The notes beneath the pieces are model-generated. The model was not told the DNA's origin and ran no database searches. It was given only the letters and a program-made list of their open reading frames with translations. From Rhizobium grahamii CCGE 502 (GTDB taxonomy: Bacteria > Pseudomonadota > Alphaproteobacteria > Rhizobiales > Rhizobiaceae): DNA of 64,000 nt. Positions 1 to 8,123 of the stretch are shown piece after piece. The translations under genes and the position numbers were made by a program. Position 1 is the stretch's first letter. The number at the start of each line of letters is the position of its first letter. The stretch lies in the NCBI RefSeq assembly GCF_000298315.2, contig NZ_AEYE02000005.1, positions 186,001-250,000 of the forward strand, given 5' to 3'.

Positions 1-1
1 C

Positions 2-1537
2 ACCTACGGCGAGGCCTGCGACGAGTGGGTCTTTGATATCGTCAGGGTCATCTTCGGGAGCTATGACCCCGAAATAAAGCGGCGCATGTTGCGGGAATTC
101 TTCCTGCTGGTGCCGAAGAAGAATGGAAAATCCTCTATCGCCGCCGCCATCATGGTGACGGCGGCAATCTTGAACGAGCGGCCGGAAGCCGAGTTGCTGC
201 TGATCGCGCCGACGAAAACAATCGCAGGGATCTCGTTTAAGCAGGCTGCTGGTATCGTCCGCCTGGATGCGGAGCTTTCCAAGCTCTTCCACATTCAGGA
301 TCATCTGAAGACGATCACGCACTTGAACACACTTGCGGTGATCATCGTTAAGGCTGCTGCCGCTGACGTTATCACCGGCTCGAAGGCCACCTACATCCTG
401 ATCGATGAAACGCACGTCTTCGCGACCATGGCGAAGGCCGCAGACATCTTCGTCGAAATCCGCGGTTCACTGGCCGCTCGACCCGACGGCTTCCTGGTGC
501 AGATTACCACCCAGTCGAAGACGCCGCCAACAGGCGTGTTCAAGGCTGAGTTGAAGAAGGCGCGCGACGTTCGCGACGGTCTGTTTGAGTTCCCCATGCT
601 GGCGGTTCTCTACGAACTGCCGCCGGAGGATGCGGTCGACGGCGGGTGGATGCGGAGGGAGTTGTGGGGGCTCGTCAACCCGAACCTAAACCGTTCCGTC
701 GATGAGGCCTACCTCGCGGGCGAGATTGCAACGGCGCTGCGCGAAGGGCCTGAGAAGCTGGCTCTGATCGCGTCCCAGCACTTCAACGTGGAGGTCGGGC
801 TTGGACTACATGCTGATCGCTGGGCTGGAGCCGACTACTGGCTTGCAGCAGCGGCCAAGGAGATGACGCTCGATCGTCTCCTCGCAGAGAGCGAGGTTGT
901 CGTGATCGGTGTCGATGGTGGTGGCCTCGATGACTTGATGGCGATTGCGGTCATTGGTCGTCAGAAAGGCACACGCAACTGGCTGCACTGGGGTCGGGCT
1001 TGGGCACATGAGGATGTGTTCGAGCGCCGGCAGGAGATAGCGCCACGCCTTCGCCAGTTCGAGGGTGAAGGGGACCTGGTTGTCTGTAAGGAGGTTGATG
1101 ACGACGTGAACGAAATCGCGGATATCTGCGAGAGGGTTCACGCGCTAGGCCTTCTGCCGGAGCAAGCAGCTATCGGTCTTGATGCCTATGGTATCGCAAC
1201 GCTGCTTGATACCTTGGCTGAAAAGGGGATTGGCGGGGATCTGACCTTGGCAGTCTCTCAAGGCTGGAAACTTCAATCGGCCATTACGACGCTGCCTAGA
1301 AAGCTCAAGGACCGAACGTTGCAGCATTGCGATCAGCCTTTGATGGCTTGGGCAGTGGGCAACGCCAAGACTGAGTTGCGAGGCTCGAACTATCTGGTGA
1401 CAAAACAAGCGGCCGGCGCGTCGAAGATCGACCCGCTGATGGCTCTCTTCAACGCAGCGATGCTGATGTTCCAGAACCCGGAAGCGAGGGGTGACGGCAT
1501 GGACGATTACTTCAAGAGCATGGCAGGTGCGGCGTGA
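2..1537 (+). CDS. Phage terminase large subunit, 5' end cut by window
   Basis: This is the ATPase/nuclease motor that packages phage DNA into proheads. The reading frame is open from base 2, so the true start is upstream; the methionine at 86 is internal. A Walker A-like segment VPKKNGKS (about 112-135) and a Walker B ILIDETH (around 396-416) mark the ATPase. The C-terminal nuclease begins at VVIGVDGGGLDD (about 896-931), where acidic metal ligands are expected. The family is the HK97-type Terminase_1 group. The stop overlaps the portal start by 4 bases (GTGA), indicating translational coupling. The family call is firm; the missing N-terminus is probably a few dozen residues. Confidence 0.93.
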   Translation, partial: TYGEACDEWVFDIVRVIFGSYDPEIKRRMLREFFLLVPKKNGKSSIAAAIMVTAAILNERPEAELLLIAPTKTIAGISFKQAAGIVRLDAELSKLFHIQDHLKTITHLNTLAVIIVKAAAADVITGSKATYILIDETHVFATMAKAADIFVEIRGSLAARPDGFLVQITTQSKTPPTGVFKAELKKARDVRDGLFEFPMLAVLYELPPEDAVDGGWMRRELWGLVNPNLNRSVDEAYLAGEIATALREGPEKLALIASQHFNVEVGLGLHADRWAGADYWLAAAAKEMTLDRLLAESEVVVIGVDGGGLDDLMAIAVIGRQKGTRNWLHWGRAWAHEDVFERRQEIAPRLRQFEGEGDLVVCKEVDDDVNEIADICERVHALGLLPEQAAIGLDAYGIATLLDTLAEKGIGGDLTLAVSQGWKLQSAITTLPRKLKDRTLQHCDQPLMAWAVGNAKTELRGSNYLVTKQAAGASKIDPLMALFNAAMLMFQNPEARGDGMDDYFKSMAGAA

Positions 1538-2775
1538 ACCTTCTTCGAAAAATGGCGGATGTCGTCATCCGAACGCTGTCTCTCACCAGTTCGGCCGGCT
1601 GGCGCAGCGAAGGCGAGCGTGGGGACGCAGGTGAGTTGGTGACTGCCGATAGTGTCCTGAGCATCTCAGCGGTATGGGCCTGCGTGAATCTCATCGCCGG
1701 CACAATCGCAAGTCTGCCGGTCATGATCTACCGCGTCGACAAGAAGGGAAATCGTGTCGTTGCTAAGGAACATCCATTGTATCGCGTGCTGCATGACAGC
1801 CCAAATTATGATCAGACGGCTGTAGACTTCTGGGAATTCGTGGCTGCTTCTATCGAGCTTCGAGGCAATGGGTACGCCCGAATCGAACGAAGCGTAGGGA
1901 ATGTCGCCGGCCTTCATCCAATCATTCCGGAGGTTTCCGTCCGGCGTCTAACGAATGGCTCGATCGAGTATCGGTGGTCACAAGACGGAAAATCATACGT
2001 CGAAACCGACCAGAACATTCTCCATATCCGCGGCTTTGGCGGGAACCCTCTTGGCGGTCTCTCTACCCTCCACTATGGCCGGCACGCTTTCAGCCTAGCT
2101 CGAGCAACTGACAGATCGGCGGCAAGCATGTTCAGGAATGGCTTGCGCCCTTCCGGTGTTCTCACCTTCGAGAAGTGGCTCAATCCCGAGCAGCGGAAGG
2201 TCGCCGAGGACAAGCTTACCGAGAAGTATTTCGGCGCGATGAACTCCGGCCGCCCGCTCATTCTTGAGGGCGGAACCAAGTGGGAACAGCTCACAATCTC
2301 GCCAGAAGATGCGCAAATGCTGGAATCCCGTGCATTCTCGGTCGAGGAAATTTGCCGGTTCTTCGGAACTCCGCCATTCATGATCGGCCACACCGAAAAA
2401 ACAACGAGCTGGGGCAGCGGTGTTGAGCAGCAAACGCTCGGCTTCCAGAAATTCACGCTTCGTCGCCGGCTCAAGCGAATGGAACAAGCTCTCGAAAAGC
2501 AGCTCCTTACGCCTGCCGACAGGGCAAATGGCGTGACGATTGAGTTCAACCTTGATGGTCTGCTCCGGGGTGATAGCTCGGCACGCGCCCGTTTCTACCA
2601 GCAAATGACTGGGATCGGCGCCATGACCATCAACGAGGTCCGCGCCCTCGAAAACTTGCCGCCCGTAGACGGTGGCGACGTTCCTCGCATGCAAATGCAG
2701 AACGTGCCGATCACTGAGATCGACGAAGAAGCAGTCCGCCGCTTGATCTCCGAAGGAAAGGGAGCATCCGCATGA
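1534..2775 (+). CDS. Phage portal protein (HK97 family)
   Basis: The portal forms the dodecameric ring at one capsid vertex through which DNA enters and leaves. At 413 residues it has the usual HK97-portal length. Typical features are SISAVWACVNLIAGTIAS near residue 40-57, then HPLYRVLHDSPN, a stem region, and CRFFGTPPFMIGH near residue 275-285, which resembles the conserved FGVPPxLLG portal segment. The start is a GTG overlapping the terminase stop, and the gene ends by overlapping the protease start (ATGA). It sits between terminase and protease, as expected for HK97-type head modules. Confidence 0.93.
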   Translation: MNLLRKMADVVIRTLSLTSSAGWRSEGERGDAGELVTADSVLSISAVWACVNLIAGTIASLPVMIYRVDKKGNRVVAKEHPLYRVLHDSPNYDQTAVDFWEFVAASIELRGNGYARIERSVGNVAGLHPIIPEVSVRRLTNGSIEYRWSQDGKSYVETDQNILHIRGFGGNPLGGLSTLHYGRHAFSLARATDRSAASMFRNGLRPSGVLTFEKWLNPEQRKVAEDKLTEKYFGAMNSGRPLILEGGTKWEQLTISPEDAQMLESRAFSVEEICRFFGTPPFMIGHTEKTTSWGSGVEQQTLGFQKFTLRRRLKRMEQALEKQLLTPADRANGVTIEFNLDGLLRGDSSARARFYQQMTGIGAMTINEVRALENLPPVDGGDVPRMQMQNVPITEIDEEAVRRLISEGKGASA

Positions 2776-3482
2776 TTGTCGCCAATGCACTTTCGCTGCT
2801 GACGAAGTCGGCAGCTGTCGATCAGCTCCAGAAAAATGGCCCTTGTGTCGAGATCAAAGCTGACAGCCTGACGGAAACGGGCGAGTTTGAAGGGTATGGC
2901 TCGACGTTCGGTGGGAAGCCGGACAGTTATGGAGACGTGATCGCGCCTGGTGCTTTTTCGGAAAGCCTGAAGTCGGGCGTCATGCCGAAAATGTTCTGGC
3001 AGCATGACCCTTCCAAGCCCATAGGCAAGTGGATGGATGCCAAGGAGGACAGCAAGGGCCTCTTCCTCAAGGGTAAGCTGAACATGGATGTTCAGCAGGC
3101 GCGTGAGGCTTACTCCCACCTGAAGAACGGCGATATCGACGGCCTATCGATAGGCTATCGGATCAAGGAGTATTCGGTCGATACCGAAACGGGCGTCTGG
3201 ACGCTTGAGAAACTTGATCTTCGCGAAGTATCGATCGTCTCGATCGGCGCCAACGACAATGCAGTCATTACCAGCGTGAAGGCAGCCAAGCAGCTGCATC
3301 AGCTGACTGAAAAGCTGAAGGCCGGGGACCGGCTGACAGAACGAGAGTTCGAAATTTGGCTCAAGGGATTGGGCTTTTCGAATTCGCAGGCGGAGCGTGC
3401 CGCGCGCCTCCATCTGAAAGGGCAGAGGGAATCTGCCGGTGCGGACGAAGCGCTTGCCTTTCTGCAGGCAATGAAGGGCTGA
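2772..3482 (+). CDS. HK97-family prohead protease
   Basis: This serine protease (peptidase family U35/S78) cleaves the capsid N-terminal delta domain during head maturation. The 236-residue protein carries FEGYGSTFGGKPDSYGDVI near its N-terminus, a candidate catalytic histidine in MFWQHDPSKPIGKW (about residue 77), and the catalytic serine in DGLSIGYRI (about residue 126). After the protease core (to about residue 165) a charged tail precedes the stop. The ATG overlaps the portal stop by 4 bases. It lies directly before the major capsid gene whose product it should process. Confidence 0.93.
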   Translation: MIVANALSLLTKSAAVDQLQKNGPCVEIKADSLTETGEFEGYGSTFGGKPDSYGDVIAPGAFSESLKSGVMPKMFWQHDPSKPIGKWMDAKEDSKGLFLKGKLNMDVQQAREAYSHLKNGDIDGLSIGYRIKEYSVDTETGVWTLEKLDLREVSIVSIGANDNAVITSVKAAKQLHQLTEKLKAGDRLTEREFEIWLKGLGFSNSQAERAARLHLKGQRESAGADEALAFLQAMKG

Positions 3483-3520
3483 CAGCCCGACCATCACCAA
3501 CCTCATCTAGGAGATTCCCC

Positions 3521-4837
3521 ATGAAGGGACATAGACGTGCCGTTTTTGCGGCGATGTCGAGCATTGCTGTGCTCGGCGTAATGACCCAATTTGAACGTGC
3601 TGCCGGCCGCTATCTTCGCGCGCCGGATCACGATACCAGCACGAAGAGCGTTTCTGAACTGGCGGCAGACATCAAGGCTGATCATCAGAAGGCCTTCGAT
3701 GCCGTGAAGGCAATCGCCGATGAAGCTCTCGGCAAGGCCAAGTCGGGCGAAGCTCTGTCCTCCTCGCTGAAGGAGAAGGCCGACGAAGCTCTCGTCAAGA
3801 TGAACACGTTGACCGAGCAGGTTGCCCAGATGGAGCAGAAGCTCGCTCGGGGTGCTGGCGGCGAACATGAAGGTCAGAAGACCATCGGCGAGCAGTTCGT
3901 CGAGGGTGATGGCTTCAAGGCATTCAAGGATGCCGGCTTCTCGAAGAGTGCGCGCGGTGCGGACCTCAACGTCAAGGCAACGCTGACTTCCGCAACCACC
4001 GATTCGGCTGGTTCTGTCGGCGATGCGATCGCTCCAACTCGCATCCCTGGTGTCATGCCGCTCGCGCAACGGCGCATGACTGTCCGCGATCTGCTTTCGC
4101 AGGGCCGGATGGACGGCAGCACGCTGGAATACGTCAAGGAAACCGGCTTCGTGAACAACGCCGCGCCGGTCGCTGAGGGCGCTGCCAAGCCATCTTCGGA
4201 CATCAAGTTCGATCTGGTGACTACGACTGCAAAGGTTATCGCTCACTGGATGAAGGCTTCGAAGCAGGTTCTCGAAGACATATCCCAGCTTCGCTCAATC
4301 ATCGACCAGCGCCTGCTCTATGGCCTGGCTTATGTCGAGGAAAGCCAGCTGCTGAACGGCGACGGTACCGGTCAGAACCTGAACGGTATCATTCCGCAGG
4401 CGACGGCGTATTCGGCACCGATCACCCTGACCTCGCCGACCAGCATCGATATCATGCGCCTCGCGATGCTTCAGGCGGCGCTTGCAGAGTATCCTGCGAC
4501 CGGTCACGTCATGAACCCGATCGACTGGGCATGGATCGAGACGCTGAAGGATGGCGAAGGCCGTTACATCATCGGCAATCCGCAGGGCACGGTTACTCCG
4601 ACCCTCTGGGGACTGCCGGTGGTAACCACCCAGGCGATGACGGTCGATAAGTTCCTGACAGGTGCCTTCAAAATGGGCGCTCAGGTTTTCGACCGTTGGG
4701 ATGCTCGTGTCGAGGCGGCCTACGTCAATGACGACTTCATCAAGAACCTGATCACGATGCTTGCGGAAGAACGCCTGGCGCTGGCTGTCTATCGTCCGGA
4801 AGCCTTCATCTACGGCGACTTCGGTCGCGTGACCTGA
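3521..4837 (+). CDS. Major capsid protein (HK97 family)
   Basis: This is the shell subunit of the phage head, 438 residues. The ATG at 3521 is chosen because TAGGAGA lies about 8 bases upstream and it falls after the protease stop; the open frame reaches back further but would overlap the protease gene. Residues about 40-120 are a charged, helical segment rich in A, K and E, which fits the scaffolding delta domain removed by the prohead protease. The remainder has the HK97 fold signature order, ending in FDRWDARVEAAYVNDDF and ERLALAVYRPEAFIYGDF. A strong hairpin follows the gene. Confidence 0.93.
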   Translation: MKGHRRAVFAAMSSIAVLGVMTQFERAAGRYLRAPDHDTSTKSVSELAADIKADHQKAFDAVKAIADEALGKAKSGEALSSSLKEKADEALVKMNTLTEQVAQMEQKLARGAGGEHEGQKTIGEQFVEGDGFKAFKDAGFSKSARGADLNVKATLTSATTDSAGSVGDAIAPTRIPGVMPLAQRRMTVRDLLSQGRMDGSTLEYVKETGFVNNAAPVAEGAAKPSSDIKFDLVTTTAKVIAHWMKASKQVLEDISQLRSIIDQRLLYGLAYVEESQLLNGDGTGQNLNGIIPQATAYSAPITLTSPTSIDIMRLAMLQAALAEYPATGHVMNPIDWAWIETLKDGEGRYIIGNPQGTVTPTLWGLPVVTTQAMTVDKFLTGAFKMGAQVFDRWDARVEAAYVNDDFIKNLITMLAEERLALAVYRPEAFIYGDFGRVT

Positions 4838-4857
4838 TCGAGTTCGGCTCGTGAAGG

Positions 4858-4880
4858 AGGGCGGCATTCATTGCCGCCCT
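4858..4880 (+). terminator. Hairpin after the major capsid gene
   Basis: A perfect 9-bp stem (AGGGCGGCA / TGCCGCCCT) with a 5-base loop lies 20 bases after the capsid stop. There is no clear U-tract, so it is more likely an attenuator or mRNA-stabilising hairpin that raises capsid expression over downstream genes than a full terminator. Confidence 0.5.
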
Positions 4881-4904
4881 CTCTACGAACCGAAGGAGAG
4901 CAGC

Positions 4905-5087
4905 ATGAAAACCTACACAGTTCTTCGCCAGCATCTCGGCGACAAAATGTACATGCCGGGTGACGAGCGGCAGGCGACGGAGGGTGACGTTACTCACCTG
5001 ATCCGAAACGGTGTCCTGGAAGAGAAAAAATCCGAGAAGCGTGTGGTCAATAAGGCCGCGCCGCCGGTCAAGAACAAGAGCGAATAG
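4905..5087 (+). CDS. Small phage protein of the head module, function unknown
   Basis: A 60-residue basic protein starting at an ATG with AAGGAGAG about 7 bases upstream; the earlier ATG at 4851 is rejected because it lies before the hairpin and has no spaced ribosome site. The sequence begins MKTYTVLRQHLGDKMY and ends in a lysine-rich tail. Proteins of this size directly after the capsid gene in rhizobial and GTA-like phages are often head decoration or joining factors, but no domain is recognisable. It ends 3 bases before the connector gene, so the two are co-transcribed. Confidence 0.7.
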   Translation: MKTYTVLRQHLGDKMYMPGDERQATEGDVTHLIRNGVLEEKKSEKRVVNKAAPPVKNKSE

Positions 5088-5090
5088 CCC

Positions 5091-5675
5091 ATGTACCGTC
5101 CCGTTCTCGTCGTGAAGCCAGCGGCGCTGCCTATCTCTGTCGCCGACGTGAAGACCGCGCTGCGCGTAGACGGGCCGGACAACGATGTAGAGATCGAGCG
5201 ACTGATTAACGCAGCCGTCGATCATTACGAGGGATGGTCTGGTGTGCTGGGTATCTGCCTCGTAGCGCAGACCTGGCGGCAGGACTATGGGCGCTTCGAG
5301 GACAAGATGGCTCTCGCCCTCCGGCCGGTGCAGTCGATAGCATCGGTGACATATCGGAACTCACTTGGCCAGGAGGCTACTGTCGCGGCCGATCAGTACG
5401 CGCTGAAGCAGGATGGCGGCGGGCAGTCATATGTCAGATTCGTCAGCGAGTTCTCCGCGCCGACCGATCTTTATGAGGATGCGCCAGTTTCTATCGAGTT
5501 CGTCGCCGGCTGGCCTCTTGGCAGTGAGGGCAAGCCGACGACCCCTGCCGATATTCAAACGGCGATCATTATGTTTGTCCAAAAACACCTCGACGAGGCC
5601 GCTCGGGCGAACTGGGACATTCTAGATCGCGTCGAGAAAGACCTGATCTCGAAATATCGACTTCCGCTCATTTGA
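5091..5675 (+). CDS. Phage head-tail connector protein (gp6-like)
   Basis: A 194-residue protein of the HK97 gp6 / phiE125 gp8-like connector group, which forms a ring beneath the portal. It opens with VLVVKPAALPISVADVKTAL and continues with an acidic helix (DNDVEIERLINAAVDHYEGW), the usual start of these connectors. The C-terminal half has TTPADIQTAIIMFVQKHLDE, also typical. Its place immediately after the capsid gene supports the call. It could be annotated simply as a phage gp6-like protein; the role in head-tail joining is inferred from family and position. Confidence 0.85.
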   Translation: MYRPVLVVKPAALPISVADVKTALRVDGPDNDVEIERLINAAVDHYEGWSGVLGICLVAQTWRQDYGRFEDKMALALRPVQSIASVTYRNSLGQEATVAADQYALKQDGGGQSYVRFVSEFSAPTDLYEDAPVSIEFVAGWPLGSEGKPTTPADIQTAIIMFVQKHLDEAARANWDILDRVEKDLISKYRLPLI

Positions 5676-5685
5676 GGAGAGACCG

Positions 5686-5859
5686 ATGCGCGTTCGATTT
5701 AGCCATGATTTCGACTACAAGCCCACGCTTCAGGCCACCATCGGCTACAAAGCCGGGATGGAGCTGACGGTGAAGCGCGAATGCGGCGAGCAAGCAATCG
5801 CCGCCGGCAAGGCGAAAGAGGTCAAGCTCGTAGGAAGGCCCGACGATGGCGCCGACTAA
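5686..5859 (+). CDS. 57-residue phage protein, function unknown
   Basis: A short frame beginning MRVRFSHDFDYKP, preceded by GAGGAGAG at a good spacing for ribosome binding and ending GRPDDGAD. It fills the gap between the connector and the head-tail adaptor genes and overlaps the latter by 14 bases, so it lies in a continuous operon. Small proteins starting with a similar V-x-F-x-x-D-F-x-Y pattern occur at this position in other alphaproteobacterial phages and gene transfer-like elements; no function is known to me. Confidence 0.72.
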   Translation: MRVRFSHDFDYKPTLQATIGYKAGMELTVKRECGEQAIAAGKAKEVKLVGRPDDGAD

Positions 5860-6199
5860 CGCACCTACCGCGCAAGAACTCCAGCACCGGGTCTACTTCG
5901 ACGAACGATCAGGGGGCGATGATGGCTATGGGAATTCCGAAGGCGAGTTTCAGGAGCGCTTCGAAGTCTGGGCAGCGTTTCGTTCACGCGGAGGCTCCGA
6001 GGCTGTTGTGGCCGCGAGGTTGGAAGGACGCAATATCCTCGGCGTCTACCTCCGTTCGACTTCCCAAACGAGGCAGATCGCAGCCGACTGGCGGATGAGG
6101 GACAAGCAGTCGGGCGAGACCTACGCGGTGAAGATCGTCGACGCAGTTACCGATCGAAATTGGGTCTATCTCGAAGCCCAAACCGGCATTTCTGCATAG
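5846..6199 (+). CDS. Phage head closure / head-tail adaptor protein
   Basis: A 117-residue protein resembling the SPP1 gp16 / head-tail adaptor family, which closes the head after packaging. The pattern LQHRVYFDERSGGDDGYGN near the N-terminus followed by WAAFRSRGGSE is characteristic: these proteins begin with a segment describing 'R-V-x-F-x...D-G-x-G...W' and a small beta-barrel. The ATG at 5846 lies inside the end of the preceding small gene. Position between connector and tail-completion genes fits. Confidence 0.85.
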   Translation: MAPTNAPTAQELQHRVYFDERSGGDDGYGNSEGEFQERFEVWAAFRSRGGSEAVVAARLEGRNILGVYLRSTSQTRQIAADWRMRDKQSGETYAVKIVDAVTDRNWVYLEAQTGISA

Positions 6200-6211
6200 C
6201 TAGAGGCAACC

Positions 6212-6625
6212 ATGAGCGCAGGAAAAGAACTATGGGGCGCCATCTACCAGGCGCTCAAAGCGAACTCTGCTCTTGTCGCATTGGTAGACGGGATTCACGA
6301 CAAAGCGCCGAACGACCCATGGGGAGCCAAGGGGGCTTACATCAGTCGCGGACCGTTTTATGGCTCTTCTGATGACGCCGACTGCATTCTGGGGCAGGAA
6401 ATCACGGCTCAGATCGATATCTGGTCGCGCAAGCCCTCCCGCTGGTCGATGGATGACATGATAGCCGAGGTTCGACGAGCGTTGCACGGGAAGGAATTCC
6501 CGCTCGACGAACTGGCGCTTGCGACGATGGAGGTTCGGCTCTGGCGCGTCGTGGACGATCCAGATCCGACTCAGCAGCACGGGATTGTCCAGGTTCTGGC
6601 TCTCATTGAAGAGAGTGCGACGTGA
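6212..6625 (+). CDS. Phage tail completion protein, DUF3168 family
   Basis: A 137-residue protein with the DUF3168 layout: an N-terminal helix GKELWGAIYQALKANSALVALV, the core TAQIDIWSRKPSRW and a helix EVRRALHG. DUF3168 proteins (lambda gpU-like) are tail terminators that end tube polymerisation and join the head. It ends overlapping the next gene (GTGA at 6622). Confidence 0.85.
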   Translation: MSAGKELWGAIYQALKANSALVALVDGIHDKAPNDPWGAKGAYISRGPFYGSSDDADCILGQEITAQIDIWSRKPSRWSMDDMIAEVRRALHGKEFPLDELALATMEVRLWRVVDDPDPTQQHGIVQVLALIEESAT

Positions 6626-7086
6626 TAGCAAAAATTGAAGGTCTGAAGCGCCTTCAGGCAAAGCTCGATCGGCTCCCAGCAAAGGTCAAGCAGCGAATCC
6701 GGGACGCGATGGAGGCGGGAGCGCAGGAGATCGTCGACTTGGCAAAGTCGTTGGTCCCTGATGACACCGGAGAGCTGCGCGACAGTATCGGTTGGACCTA
6801 TGGCAGGGCGCCGAAAGGGGCCATGACGCTCGCCACAGTCGAAAGCACTGGTGGCGATCTTACCATCACCATCTACGCCGGGAACAGCGAAGCCTTCTAC
6901 GCCCGTTGGGTCGAGTTCGGCACTAGCGCGCACGTTGCGGGCGGCAAGTTCGCCGGCGCCAAAATCCCTGCACAGCCAGCGCGACCGTACTTCTATGTCA
7001 GCTTCCGAGCCAAACGGAAGCGCGTCAAAGGCAGGATCACCCGAGCCATCAATAAAGCGGCGAAGGATGTCGCCGCCGGAAAGTAA
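6622..7086 (+). CDS. HK97 gp10-family tail protein
   Basis: A 154-residue minor structural protein of the HK97 gp10 group, involved in head-tail joining. It starts at a GTG coupled to the DUF3168 stop. Recognisable segments are LKRLQAKLDRLPAKVK at the N-terminus, AKSLVPDDTGELRDSI and FYARWVEFGTSAH, all conserved in gp10. The C-terminus is strongly basic. The function of gp10 in assembly is known only broadly. Confidence 0.9.
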   Translation: MIAKIEGLKRLQAKLDRLPAKVKQRIRDAMEAGAQEIVDLAKSLVPDDTGELRDSIGWTYGRAPKGAMTLATVESTGGDLTITIYAGNSEAFYARWVEFGTSAHVAGGKFAGAKIPAQPARPYFYVSFRAKRKRVKGRITRAINKAAKDVAAGK

Positions 7087-7114
7087 ACTGCAACCGCCAT
7101 CAAGGAGACCTTAT

Positions 7115-7555
7115 ATGGCACAGCCAACTACCGCCCGTTTCGGCAAGTTCCGAGTTCTCCTCGGCAACAGTGCGACGCCGATCGTTTATACCGCTCCATG
7201 CGGGTTCACCTCGAAAAGCCTGACGCTCACGAAGGATCTAACCGACGTCAATCTCCCGGATTGCGACGATCCGGACAAGGTCGCCTGGGTCGGTCGCGAC
7301 GCCAGCTCGTTGTCCGCGGCGATTTCCGGTGAAGGTGTCGCGGCTGTCGAATCTGCCGAAACGTGGCTTGAGGCTTCCGAGAGCGTCGACAGCGTCCCGG
7401 TGAAGATCGAGCTGGAGTTCCCGGCCAAAACCATCACTTGGACGGGCCTTATGCATGTCTCTCAGCTCGAAATGGGCGCCGAACAGGGCGGTCGTGTCAC
7501 TTTGAACGTCCAGATGCAGAGTGATGGCGAACTCGTACGCACGGTGAGCCCGTGA
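7115..7555 (+). CDS. Phage major tail tube protein
   Basis: A 146-residue protein placed where siphophages encode the tube subunit, just before the assembly chaperone. The ATG at 7115 has AAGGAGA 7-8 bases upstream; a longer open frame reaching back to 6851 overlaps gp10 and is rejected. The sequence has VIYTAPCGFTSKSLTLTKDL and LPDCDDPDKVAWVGRD, as in the TTP family of alphaproteobacterial phages, and mostly short beta strands. It overlaps the next gene by 4 bases (GTGA). Confidence 0.88.
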   Translation: MAQPTTARFGKFRVLLGNSATPIVYTAPCGFTSKSLTLTKDLTDVNLPDCDDPDKVAWVGRDASSLSAAISGEGVAAVESAETWLEASESVDSVPVKIELEFPAKTITWTGLMHVSQLEMGAEQGGRVTLNVQMQSDGELVRTVSP

Positions 7556-7992
7556 GCCGTGATGCCAGGATCGAAGTGGACTGGGCAGACGGAACGTATT
7601 CGTTCCGTCTCGCCTGGGGCCAACTGGTGGAGCTTCAGGAGAAGTGCGACGCCGGACCCTATGTCATCCTCGATCGGCTTAGGACCCATCAGTGGCGAAT
7701 GGAAGATATCTCCAGTACCATCCGCATCGGCCTCATTGGCGGAGGCCTAAAACCTGCCGAGGCTCTGGTTCTCGCCCGGCGCTACGTGGAGGAGCGCCCT
7801 CCGCTCGAAAACGTCCATCTGGCGATAGTCGTTCTGACTGCAGGTCTTATGGGGGCTCCTGACGAACCCTTGGGGGAGGACGAGGCGCCAAGTCAGAGCG
7901 AACTCGGCTCGACGATCTCCCAAACGGAAAGCTCCGATTTGGCGCAGTCTACGGAACCGGAGCGGCGGTCGGGTACACGCCGCAAGAAATAA
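7552..7992 (+). CDS. Tail assembly chaperone (GTA gp10-like, Phage_TAC_11)
   Basis: This 146-residue protein matches the family annotated as GTA-gp10 or Phage_TAC_11: it opens DARIEVDWADGTYSFRLAW and continues LRTHQWRMEDISSTIRIGLIGGG. These proteins sit between the tube and tape-measure genes and chaperone the tape measure during tail assembly. The C-terminal part after about residue 108 is low complexity and charged. A second frame, shifted by -1, is open from 7863 to 8120 and encodes a more protein-like continuation, so this frame may be the short product of a programmed frameshift pair. Confidence 0.85.
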   Translation: MSRDARIEVDWADGTYSFRLAWGQLVELQEKCDAGPYVILDRLRTHQWRMEDISSTIRIGLIGGGLKPAEALVLARRYVEERPPLENVHLAIVVLTAGLMGAPDEPLGEDEAPSQSELGSTISQTESSDLAQSTEPERRSGTRRKK

Positions 7993-7997
7993 ATCAG

Positions 7998-8120
7998 ATG
8001 TCGATGTGGCAGTTCACTGCCGCAATCGAGGGCTACCTCGACGCGAACACGCCTGATGACGGCAAAATGGGCGACAAGGAAGCCGACGAGCTTTTCGAGT
8101 GGCTGAAATCGAAGGAGTGA
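7998..8120 (+). CDS. Second tail-chaperone frame (40 residues from ATG; open from 7863 in -1 frame)
   Basis: From the ATG at 7998 the product is 40 residues beginning MSMWQFTAAIEGYLDAN. No Shine-Dalgarno is visible upstream. The same frame is open back to 7863, and the upstream part reads sensibly (for example NGKLRFGAVYGTGAAVGY then TPQEINQMSMWQF, the TPxE...W pattern of small Phage_TAC proteins). This suggests the frame is reached by -1 frameshifting from the preceding gene, giving a fusion of about 189 residues. It ends 3 bases before the tape-measure start. Confidence 0.65.
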   Translation: MSMWQFTAAIEGYLDANTPDDGKMGDKEADELFEWLKSKE

Positions 8121-8123
8121 GCA

